The translations under genes were made by a program, and so were the position numbers. Positions 56,376 through 61,905 of a DNA stretch of 61,905 bases are shown in pieces. The stretch is from Piscinibacter caeni (GTDB lineage Bacteria; Pseudomonadota; Gammaproteobacteria; Burkholderiales; Burkholderiaceae_C), in contig QJOU01000053.1 of NCBI GenBank assembly GCA_003265685.1, positions 1 through 61,905 on the forward strand, read 5' to 3'. Every line of letters begins with the position of its first letter. Within the stretch, counting starts at the first letter, position 1. Below the pieces are notes generated by a model. That model ran no database searches, had not been told where the DNA came from, and worked only from the letters and a program-made list of their open reading frames with translations.

Positions 56376-57092
56376 ATGAACCAGTACGCGTCGATCTCTC
56401 GCCGCAGCGCGGTGTCCCTTCTCGCGCTGGCAGGCCTTCCCGCGATCGCCGCCGAGCCCGTCTTTGTCAGTCCAGAACGATGGGCGATCTACAACGAGCG
56501 GCAGGCAGCCAGGGCCAGGGAGATCCTCTCCCGGGGGCCCACCGAGGCTGAGCGCAGGGCGGTCGCGCCGTTTCTTCGTGACGGCATCTGCAGCGCCGCG
56601 GCTCTCTACACCCTCTTCCCGCGCGGGCACGAGAAGCCGTTCGCGCAGGTGGTCCGTCGCCTGTATGACCACAAGTTCCTGATGCCAGGCGGCATGTGGA
56701 TGACGAACATCCTGGAGGTGCTCCGCCAGCTCCAGATGCCGGCGACCCAGTACGGCCGATCGAACCTGGACTTCGACGCGCTGGTGCAGGCGATCGACAG
56801 TGATCGCGCCGTCTTCCTTGCCGGCCCGACCAGGAAGCTGATCGAACTTCAGCTCGAGCCAGGCGAGAAGCTCACCGACCCGTCGAGCTTGAACAATAGC
56901 TATCACGTTGTCCGGCTCTCGGCGCTCCGGCGAGACACCCGCGGCGCGCTCTCGCACGTCGCCCTTTACGACGTGAATCGCGACAGCGTCGGGTGGGTTC
57001 CCGCCCAGGAGCTTGCCGGGATCTACTCGTGGTTGCCGTGGGACGCGCGCGGCTATGGCGCGATCGTGACCAACGCGCCGGTGCCGTTCTGA
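56376..57092 (+). CDS. Exported protein, possible C39-like cysteine peptidase fold
   Basis: 238 aa, ATG at 56376. Signal [20 protein letters not shown] has a twin-arginine look. The mature part has [13 protein letters not shown] (possible active Cys), [20 protein letters not shown], and [16 protein letters not shown], whose His-Val...Asp order resembles papain-like C39 families. This is tentative; the two conserved residues are the only support. Stop overlaps the RNase HII start by 1 bp. Confidence 0.55.
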   Translation: MNQYASISRRSAVSLLALAGLPAIAAEPVFVSPERWAIYNERQAARAREILSRGPTEAERRAVAPFLRDGICSAAALYTLFPRGHEKPFAQVVRRLYDHKFLMPGGMWMTNILEVLRQLQMPATQYGRSNLDFDALVQAIDSDRAVFLAGPTRKLIELQLEPGEKLTDPSSLNNSYHVVRLSALRRDTRGALSHVALYDVNRDSVGWVPAQELAGIYSWLPWDARGYGAIVTNAPVPF

Positions 57093-57688
57093 TGCAGTCG
57101 CTTCACCTCGAACTGACCGCCGGCGTCGACGAGGCCGGCCGCGGCCCGCTCGCCGGTCCCGTCGTGGCCGCCGCCGTCATCCTGGACCCGAGCCGCCCGA
57201 TCGATGGCCTGAATGACTCGAAGCAGCTGAGCGCGAAGAGGCGCGATCGCCTGTTCGACCTGATCATCGAGCGCGCCGCGGCCTACTGCATCGCCGAGGC
57301 ATCGGTCGAGGAGATCGACCGCCTGAACATCCTGCAGGCCACCATGCTGGCCATGCAGCGCGCCATCGCCGGCCTGAGCGTGACGCCCCAGCTGGTGCTG
57401 ATCGACGGCAACCGGTCGCCGCTGCTGCCCATGCGCTCCGAGGCGATCGTCAAGGGCGACGCCAGGGTGACCAGCATCGGGGCGGCGTCCATCCTGGCCA
57501 AGGTGCACCGCGACCGCCTGTGCGCCAAGCTCCACGAGACCTTCCCTTTGTACGGTTTTGCTGTGCACAAGGGGTACGGCACGGCCGATCACCTGGCAGC
57601 CTTGGTCCAGCACGGGGCCTGTCCCGAGCACCGTCGCACGTTCTCACCGGTTCGCGCCGCGCTCGCGCGCGCAGCTGCACACGCCTGA
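57092..57688 (+). CDS. rnhB: Ribonuclease HII
   Basis: 198 aa. The four acidic residues expected of RNase HII are placed normally: D13-E14 in [30 protein letters not shown], Asp in LVLIDGN near residue 104, and a later Asp in [24 protein letters not shown] and the [12 protein letters not shown] end are typical. It removes RNA from RNA-DNA hybrids, for example primers at a plasmid origin. A chromosomal housekeeping gene carried on a plasmid. Confidence 0.93.
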   Translation: MQSLHLELTAGVDEAGRGPLAGPVVAAAVILDPSRPIDGLNDSKQLSAKRRDRLFDLIIERAAAYCIAEASVEEIDRLNILQATMLAMQRAIAGLSVTPQLVLIDGNRSPLLPMRSEAIVKGDARVTSIGAASILAKVHRDRLCAKLHETFPLYGFAVHKGYGTADHLAALVQHGACPEHRRTFSPVRAALARAAAHA

Positions 57689-57695
57689 GGCTGCC

Positions 57696-58025
57696 TTGGC
57701 CGTCTACGTCGACGACATGCGCGCGCCCTACCGGCGAATGCTGATGTGTCACATGCTGGCGGACACCGACGACGAGCTACACGCGATGGCGGCGCTGATC
57801 GGTGTGGCGCGGCGCTGGTGGCAGAGCCCGGAGAAGACAAGCGGCAGCCACTACGACATCTGCCTGACGAAACGCGCACTGGCGGTGAAGGCCGGTGCCG
57901 TTGAGATCACCCTGCGCCAGGCCTCGGCGATGAACCTGCGCCGACGGGCCACGGGCGAACTGGGCCCGCCGGAGGAGGCGCTGCCTTGGCGGGAGATGTT
58001 CCGCGCGAACGCGCGGCGCGCCTGA
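57696..58025 (+). CDS. DUF4031 family protein
   Basis: 109 aa. TTG start at 57696 with GAGG upstream, giving the family's usual AVYVDDMRAPYRRMLMCHML start. DELHAMAALIGVARRWWQ and SHYDICLTKRALAVKAGAVE are further family hallmarks. The Asp pair and His residues suggest a metal site. Function of the family is unknown; it is common on phages, plasmids and chromosomes of proteobacteria and actinobacteria. Confidence 0.82.
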   Translation: MAVYVDDMRAPYRRMLMCHMLADTDDELHAMAALIGVARRWWQSPEKTSGSHYDICLTKRALAVKAGAVEITLRQASAMNLRRRATGELGPPEEALPWREMFRANARRA

Positions 58026-58028
58026 GTC

Positions 58029-58229
58029 TCAGCGGCGCGGGCCGCTCGGAACCCGGCTGGTGTCGATCTTCGATGTCGGGATCGTGCCGTCCACCAGGTT
58101 GGCACGGACTGCCTCGCGCAGATCGTCCTCCGACTCGCTCGGGCGCACCGCGAAACCGAACTCCTCGAGCAGCGTCTTGAGCTCGCTGTAGCCCATCCAG
58201 TTGAGCGCCGTGTGAATCGCCTGTTCCAT
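58029..58229 (-). CDS. Small hypothetical protein
   Basis: 66 aa, ATG at 58229 with AGGAG 9 nt upstream. Sequence MEQAIHTALNWMGYSELKTL, then EEFGFAVRPSESEDDLREAV: a helical, acidic protein. Convergent with the DUF4031 gene (3-bp gap). No family recognised. Confidence 0.55.
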   Translation of the reverse strand: MEQAIHTALNWMGYSELKTLLEEFGFAVRPSESEDDLREAVRANLVDGTIPTSKIDTSRVPSGPRR

Positions 58230-58338
58230 GTCGTTCTTCTCCTGGGCTCCATTGTCGCCCGAGAGCCAGCCCCCGCGGCGAAGCCGCACCGTCCAAGGAA
58301 GAGCCTCTGACGTGTAGGCGCGGGTGTGACCGACCCCG

Positions 58339-58372
58339 CCCGCTGGCCATGCCGGCGGGTTTCTTCTTTCGA
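58339..58372 (+). terminator. Intrinsic terminator
   Basis: CCCGC-T-GGC-cat-GCC-G-GCGGG, then TTTCTTCTTTC. It may end transcripts read through from the 56376-58025 operon. Confidence 0.75.
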
Positions 58373-58479
58373 TGAGCGTACAGGCCCGCGTGACGCATCA
58401 CGCCCTACCACGCCAACACCAACCGGTACGGCGGGCGCCCGCAAGGGCTCACCTCATAACTCGAAAGGAGATTCATCTC

Positions 58480-58740
58480 ATGAAGAAGAAAAACCTCACC
58501 ATCCTGGCCGAGTTCTTCGGCCACATGCTCACGGGCGCTGCCATGTTCGTTGGAATGGCGCTGCTGGCCGTCGGACTCTCGCGGTTCGTCGACTGGCTGC
58601 CGTTCCTGCACAGCTCGAGCCTCGCGGCCGGGTTGCTGCACGGAGTCGAGCAGTGCATACTGTTTGCCGATGCGGTGTTCTTCGTCTGGTGGCTGATTTA
58701 CAGCACCTACAAGGCACTCAAGGAACTCATGAAGGACTGA
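58480..58740 (+). CDS. Small two-span membrane protein
   Basis: 86 aa, AAAGGAG before the ATG at 58480. Basic start MKKKNLTILAEFF, membrane helices (MLTGAAMFVGMALLAVGL; CILFADAVFFVWWLIYS) and a basic end KALKELMKD. Followed after 1 bp by a 47-codon gene, so a two-gene unit. Function unknown. Confidence 0.65.
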   Translation: MKKKNLTILAEFFGHMLTGAAMFVGMALLAVGLSRFVDWLPFLHSSSLAAGLLHGVEQCILFADAVFFVWWLIYSTYKALKELMKD

Positions 58741-58741
58741 C

Positions 58742-58885
58742 ATGACGTCGCTGTTGAGGACATTCTGGAACGCTTGCAAGGAGACCCCCCGCGGTTTCTT
58801 TGCTCCGGCGATCGCGCTGTGGACACTCTTTCGCGACACCGCGGATCGTGTGACCACGGATAGGAAACAAGGTCTGACGCAGTAG
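58742..58885 (+). CDS. 47-residue small protein
   Basis: The frame starts 1 bp after the stop of the membrane protein gene and ends 20 bp before a strong terminator. The peptide MTSLLRTFWNACKETPRGFF...ALWTLFRDTADRVTTDRKQG is amphipathic and basic, so it may sit on the membrane with its neighbour. Position and coupling are the main support. Confidence 0.5.
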   Translation: MTSLLRTFWNACKETPRGFFAPAIALWTLFRDTADRVTTDRKQGLTQ

Positions 58886-58904
58886 CCGTCAAGACGAACC
58901 CCAG

Positions 58905-58944
58905 AGGCCCCGCTCAGCTTTGCTGACGGGGCCTTCTTCTTTCC
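58905..58944 (+). terminator. Intrinsic terminator
   Basis: AGGCCCCG/CGGGGCCT enclosing TCAGC-ttt-GCTGA, followed by TCTTCTTT. Closes the 58480-58885 unit. Confidence 0.92.
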
Positions 58945-58993
58945 GCCGCGATGTCGCGCATCTCCGAAGTGCCACGGCAATCCGGCCGCGGCA

Positions 58994-59021
58994 TTCAACA
59001 TCAACCCAGGGACCGTAAGAT
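58994..59021 (+). promoter_or_regulatory. Possible promoter of structured leader RNA
   Basis: TTCAAC (58994-58999), 16 bp, TAAGAT (59016-59021). The expected start near 59028 gives a ~225-nt leader before the gene at 59254. Confidence 0.4.
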
Positions 59022-59044
59022 CGGCCCCACGAAAGGAAAGAGCC

Positions 59045-59077
59045 ATGAAGCACACCGCTTCGGCCGCTCGTTCCTGA
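59045..59077 (+). CDS. Possible 10-codon leader peptide
   Basis: ATG at 59045 is preceded by GGAAAG (59035-59040). The frame reads MKHTASAARS then TGA. It ends 7 nt before the first hairpin of the structured leader, the layout of translation-sensing attenuators. The peptide has no run of one amino acid that would name a signal. Confidence 0.35.
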   Translation: MKHTASAARS

Positions 59078-59084
59078 TTTCCCG

Positions 59085-59234
59085 CCCGGCTTCGGCCGGG
59101 TCCGCAGTAGCAGCCCTTGTGGCTTCCTGAATGCGGTGACCTACACCTCAATTGCGAGGTTCGGACAACGTCCGGTAAGCGGTCTGGGCCCCACAGAGTC
59201 TGGGGACTCCCGGTTGGCCGGGTGCGCGAGCACC
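59085..59234 (+). ncRNA. Structured 5' leader RNA (candidate riboregulator)
   Basis: Consecutive helices are visible. CCCGGC-TTCG-GCCGGG (59085-59100). An arm CCGCA/TGCGG (59102-59106, 59132-59136) enclosing AGCC/GGCT. ACCTC/GAGGT (59145-59160). CGGAC-AAC-GTCCG (59162-59174). CCCCA/TGGGG (59189-59205). CCCGG-TTGG-CCGGG (59209-59222). GGTGC-GCGA-GCACC (59221-59234) with a GNRA loop; the last two share two bases and compete. It fills the leader of the gene at 59254, whose GGAG lies 10 nt after the last helix. No known riboswitch class is recognised. Confidence 0.55.
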
Positions 59235-59253
59235 TACCCAACTTGGAGTAATC

Positions 59254-60261
59254 ATGAACCAGAGTGGCAACACCACTGAGACCTTCTACGTCAACCCGAC
59301 CATCGGCGCCTGGGTCCTTGTCCCGGCTGATCCACAGCACCACCCGCTGCTGCTGCAGCTGGTCGGCGGTGAACGAGAGTTGATCGGGCGACCGATCGAC
59401 GCCTGGGATTCGCTGGCCGATGGCATCGAGCGCATCCGGCGCACCGGCGCCGAGCGCGGCCTGGTCGTCACCGTGTGCGGCAATCTGCATCGGTCCCCGA
59501 CCGTGCTGCTGCGCGCCGCGCGACCAAAGCCAGTCGAACCTGCTCCGACCCGCGTATTCGCGGGCCTGAAGGGGATGGACGCTGCCAAGTGGGGCGTCTC
59601 TGACTTCTACGACGACAACGCCGAGGCGCTGCGCTGCGCGATCGCAACAGGCAACCCCTTCGACACCGGCTGGTACAGCGTGAAGAAGGAGATCCAGTCC
59701 GCGCGCGTCAGCCGCGCACGGCGCAATGGTCCGATCACGATCGAGGTCTCGGCCAGTATGGACGAGGCAAGAGATCTGCTCGACACGGCGTTCTGGAAGG
59801 CTGCCGGCGGCAACGCGTACTGCAGCTCAGGGTGGGACGCGCTGACGAAGATCGGCCTGAAAGAGGATGAGATCGACTCGCTCTTCGACGACCTGGCAGA
59901 AGGGTGCGGCATCGGTGAGAACAACACCGAGTCCGACTACCGCAGCTTGCACTGGCGAACTGGGTTCGACGGCGTCTGCCGCGCGCTCGACGCGTTGGCT
60001 GGCGACCTGGAGGCGCAGCTCGAGAGCATCTTCCGCGGCGTCGTCGGCGCATGCGAGGAACGCTTCAAGGGTCTGAAGCGCGACAGAGGCGCGTCCTGCA
60101 GAAACTGCAAGCACTTCGATCCGGCGATTCCTGAGTCCAGGAGCCACCCGGAAGATCCCGCCACCTGCGCACACCCGAAGTACCACGCGATCCTGAGCGT
60201 CAACAAGCACTTCCCGTTCGAGAACGGATGCAAGTTCTGGGAGGTCAAGCACCGCCCGTAA
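59254..60261 (+). CDS. Hypothetical protein with C-terminal zinc-ribbon-like motif
   Basis: 335 aa, GGAG 5 nt before the ATG at 59254. The N-terminal ~95 residues form an alpha/beta unit (GAWVLVPADPQHHPLLLQLV, AERGLVVTVCGNLHRSP). The middle is helical and acidic. The C-terminus has CRNCKHFDP, ATCAHPKYH and NGCKFWE, a C-x2-C...C...C pattern that likely binds zinc. No family recognised. The long structured leader suggests regulation after transcription starts. Confidence 0.62.
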   Translation: MNQSGNTTETFYVNPTIGAWVLVPADPQHHPLLLQLVGGERELIGRPIDAWDSLADGIERIRRTGAERGLVVTVCGNLHRSPTVLLRAARPKPVEPAPTRVFAGLKGMDAAKWGVSDFYDDNAEALRCAIATGNPFDTGWYSVKKEIQSARVSRARRNGPITIEVSASMDEARDLLDTAFWKAAGGNAYCSSGWDALTKIGLKEDEIDSLFDDLAEGCGIGENNTESDYRSLHWRTGFDGVCRALDALAGDLEAQLESIFRGVVGACEERFKGLKRDRGASCRNCKHFDPAIPESRSHPEDPATCAHPKYHAILSVNKHFPFENGCKFWEVKHRP

Positions 60262-60269
60262 CCCCCTCC

Positions 60270-60307
60270 GCCCGCCGCGTTCCTCATGGACCGGCGGGCT
60301 TTCTTTG
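60270..60307 (+). terminator. Intrinsic terminator
   Basis: GCCCGCCG (60270-60277) pairs with CGGCGGGC (60292-60299), followed by TTTCTTTG. Confidence 0.9.
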
Positions 60308-60309
60308 CT

Positions 60310-60511
60310 CGACTCCGCACCGGCTGGTGCTTGCTCGGTGTCGGATGTAGCATTGCGCGTTAGGCGCTTGGACGGCGCCTGCTGTCCGCTTCTGCATACC
60401 CCGTTCGCGGGGCGTCCTGTTCCCAATTCGATCACCACGTTCGGCCATTGGCTCGGATGTCGAGGGCATGCGGACACCTTCGGTATCCGTGCCGACACGG
60501 GTGGAACGAAC
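60310..60511. other. Intergenic stretch with three hairpins
   Basis: No gene is seen. Short stems include GCACC-GGCT-GGTGC (60317-60330), GGCGC/GCGCC (near 60363-60379) and CCCCG-TTCG-CGGGG (near 60400-60415). They would lie in the leader of the gene at 60512 if its promoter is just after the terminator. No promoter is convincing. Confidence 0.3.
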
Positions 60512-61318
60512 ATGGACATGATCAAGACCACGGCGACTGCCGTGGAGAAGCTGCGCCGCCAGGCGCGTGAGCTCAGTCGCGCCACAGGCAAGTCGCTAAC
60601 GGAGTGTCGTGAGGCTGTCGCGCTGCAGGCTGGCTACCAGAACTGGAAACACGTGACGGCATGCCTAGCTGCTTGCGCTGCCGCCGCATCTGCAGCGCCT
60701 GCAGCGAGGCGAGGGCAGCCAGTGCGGGTTGAGTTTCTGGATGAGGCTGACGCTGATCCGCACACAGTGCGCGCGTCGGCCACCATCGACGGCTCGGACG
60801 CCTACTTCAAACTCCTGGAGGAGAGCGAACTTGCGCCGGTTGTGCACCATCCGCTGAGGGGCGACTTCTTCATCGACCTGACCATCGAAGGGCGAAGATT
60901 TCGAGCAGAGGTGGTCGGTCCCAACCCGATCCTCGAGGAACATGGTGGCCTGCATTGGGTGCAGCTGGGCGCCTGCTCAATCAACCGAGCCAAGCAGGAC
61001 TACCCGCGCCCAAGTAGCGAGTTCGAGTGGTTTGTCTGCAAGTACGACAACCAGCCGCGAGTGAGCCTTGCCGGTCTCTCTGACGCGGGCATCCGCCGAC
61101 TCGCTTTGGAATTCGGCCTGGTCATCGAAAAGCCGATGTCAGCCTTCTCCTATCGTGTGCACCTGCCCGCCGAGAAGTTTGTCTTCGAGCGGTCTCGCGC
61201 GTGGCTGGCGCTGAAGGAATGGGGGCGCAAGCATCCCAGAAAGCTCGCGAGACGTGAGCTCGGCGACTACCTTGGCGATTGGCGCGGAAGAATCGCGGGT
61301 GAGCTGAAGAAGGAGTAG
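60512..61318 (+). CDS. Protein with glyoxalase-related N-terminal helical domain
   Basis: 268 aa, ATG at 60512 after GGTGGA. Residues ~10-48 (KLRRQARELSRATGKSLTEC, then REAVALQAGYQNWKHV) are the same module as in the gene at 26670. The middle (DPHTVRASATIDGSDAYFKL; FFIDLTIEGRRFRAEVVG) is beta-rich, and the end is helical and basic (LARRELGDYLGDWRGRI). GC is lower than the neighbours. Function unknown. Confidence 0.62.
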   Translation: MDMIKTTATAVEKLRRQARELSRATGKSLTECREAVALQAGYQNWKHVTACLAACAAAASAAPAARRGQPVRVEFLDEADADPHTVRASATIDGSDAYFKLLEESELAPVVHHPLRGDFFIDLTIEGRRFRAEVVGPNPILEEHGGLHWVQLGACSINRAKQDYPRPSSEFEWFVCKYDNQPRVSLAGLSDAGIRRLALEFGLVIEKPMSAFSYRVHLPAEKFVFERSRAWLALKEWGRKHPRKLARRELGDYLGDWRGRIAGELKKE

Positions 61319-61478
61319 GCCGCCTTCCCCTGTGCGGTGCCGTTCAGGGACAAGCGAGCGCGACAAGGGGGAGGAGGGTGGTGGTTCTGCGGCCTTTTCA
61401 TGCCCTGCTCGTCTGGCCGCGTGTGTCGCATCCCGAGCTACCAGGCGCACTCCCGCGCCGTTCAGCAGGAGATCCGAC

Positions 61479-61905
61479 ATGCAACACCACATTCCCGCCC
61501 TCAGCGGGCGCCTTGCGATCCTCTCGCAAGACAGCCCGCTCTTCGACGTGCGCGCGCTCCAGCTGGAGACCGCAGAAGAGGTGCGGGCAGCACTGAACTC
61601 CGACGCCACCGCGCGGCGGATTATGGCCAAGGCTTGCCAGCCCGCCGCCGGCGAACTCGTCGGCGTGCGGCTGAACCTCAACATCATCAAGAGCACCGGC
61701 GTGCGAGTCCACTCGATCCACCGCGGCACCACCCACGGCGGGCACGCCCGCGGCAAGGGCTTCTACCGAGGCGAGGTGATCAACTACAGCCAGGTCGTGA
61801 CGCTCCGGCATGCGTGGTTCAACGTGCACCAGGCAGGACGAGAGCAGATCGCCGAAGGCGGCAACAAGGGGCCGATGGCCAGCGTCGACGGCGAGTTCGT
61901 TGTTC
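61479..61905 (+). CDS. Hypothetical protein, 3' end cut by window
   Basis: An open frame of 142 codons runs off the right edge. AGGAG lies 7-8 nt before the ATG at 61479. The peptide begins MQHHIPALSGRLAILSQDSP. Later parts include GELVGVRLNLNIIKSTGVRV, VHSIHRGTTHGGHARGKGFY and EGGNKGPMASVDGEFVV, rich in Gly/His turns. No family recognised. The long minus-strand frames opposite it lack ribosome sites. Confidence 0.6.
   Translation, partial: MQHHIPALSGRLAILSQDSPLFDVRALQLETAEEVRAALNSDATARRIMAKACQPAAGELVGVRLNLNIIKSTGVRVHSIHRGTTHGGHARGKGFYRGEVINYSQVVTLRHAWFNVHQAGREQIAEGGNKGPMASVDGEFVV

Noticed and set aside
59145-59174. T-arm-like GAGGTTCGGAC suggesting a second tRNA
   Set aside because: No acceptor stem, CCA or D arm can be matched; the bases form two separate hairpins.
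61139-61829. Two minus-strand frames at the right end
   Set aside because: They oppose the end of the 60512 gene and a plus-strand frame at 61479 that has AGGAG; neither has a ribosome site.

Overview
This 61.9 kb window looks like part of a large, GC-rich (roughly 65-70 %) plasmid or megaplasmid of a betaproteobacterium, probably Burkholderiales. It carries a Rep_3-type replication initiator (cut by the left edge), an actin-type partition module with centromere-like repeats, a type II toxin-antitoxin pair, a DUF3563 protein typical of Burkholderiales, and many short unknown genes. I saw no rRNA, ribosomal-protein or ordinary tRNA genes. No transposase, integrase or conjugation gene was recognised.

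Layout. 0-4.3 kb: replication initiator, a convergent unknown gene with a possible nucleic-acid-binding C-terminus, a ribbon-helix-helix-like protein, and an HDOD gene pair. 4.4-14.5 kb: accessory genes, most with a good Shine-Dalgarno and their own intrinsic terminator. They include a sigma-like regulator with two helix-turn-helix segments, an N6-adenine methyltransferase and a YqaJ-type nuclease. 14.7-22.6 kb: a defence island with lower GC than its flanks. It holds a single-chain type ISP restriction-modification enzyme, then a SMEK-APAZ protein overlapping by 4 bp a short prokaryotic Argonaute. The SMEK-APAZ/pAgo pair is the strongest candidate for a little-described system here.

22.6-28.5 kb: mostly minus-strand unknown genes, four of them ended by copies of one terminator cassette. 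28.5-31.5 kb: RDD membrane protein, ParR-like and ParM-like genes, 24-bp repeats and a regulated promoter. 31.6-33.9 kb: a non-coding repeat region with 14 copies of a ~15-bp motif, then five iteron-like GCATAAAT elements next to a promoter. 33.9-46.4 kb: UvrD-type helicase, DODA-type dioxygenase, a four-member paralogue family, DUF6283, a DEDD exonuclease, a ParD/ParE-like pair, a chemotaxis receptor and a divergent thymidylate synthase. 46.6-61.9 kb: PemK-like toxin, exported nuclease, small membrane proteins, a lipoprotein/alpha-beta-hydrolase pair, a 128-nt tRNA-like gene, RNase HII, DUF4031, a strongly structured 5' leader RNA, and a gene cut by the right edge.

Two themes link the regions. 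First, eight promoters across the plasmid share a GATAC...CGTAT...CGTGT-type element close to or overlapping the -10. They serve parMR, a chemotaxis receptor, the sigma-like regulator operon, a nuclease, a lipoprotein and the tRNA-like RNA, which suggests one plasmid regulon. Second, several genes have a -10 box only 6-7 nt before the ATG and no Shine-Dalgarno, so their mRNAs are probably leaderless. All functions are read from sequence patterns without database searches.
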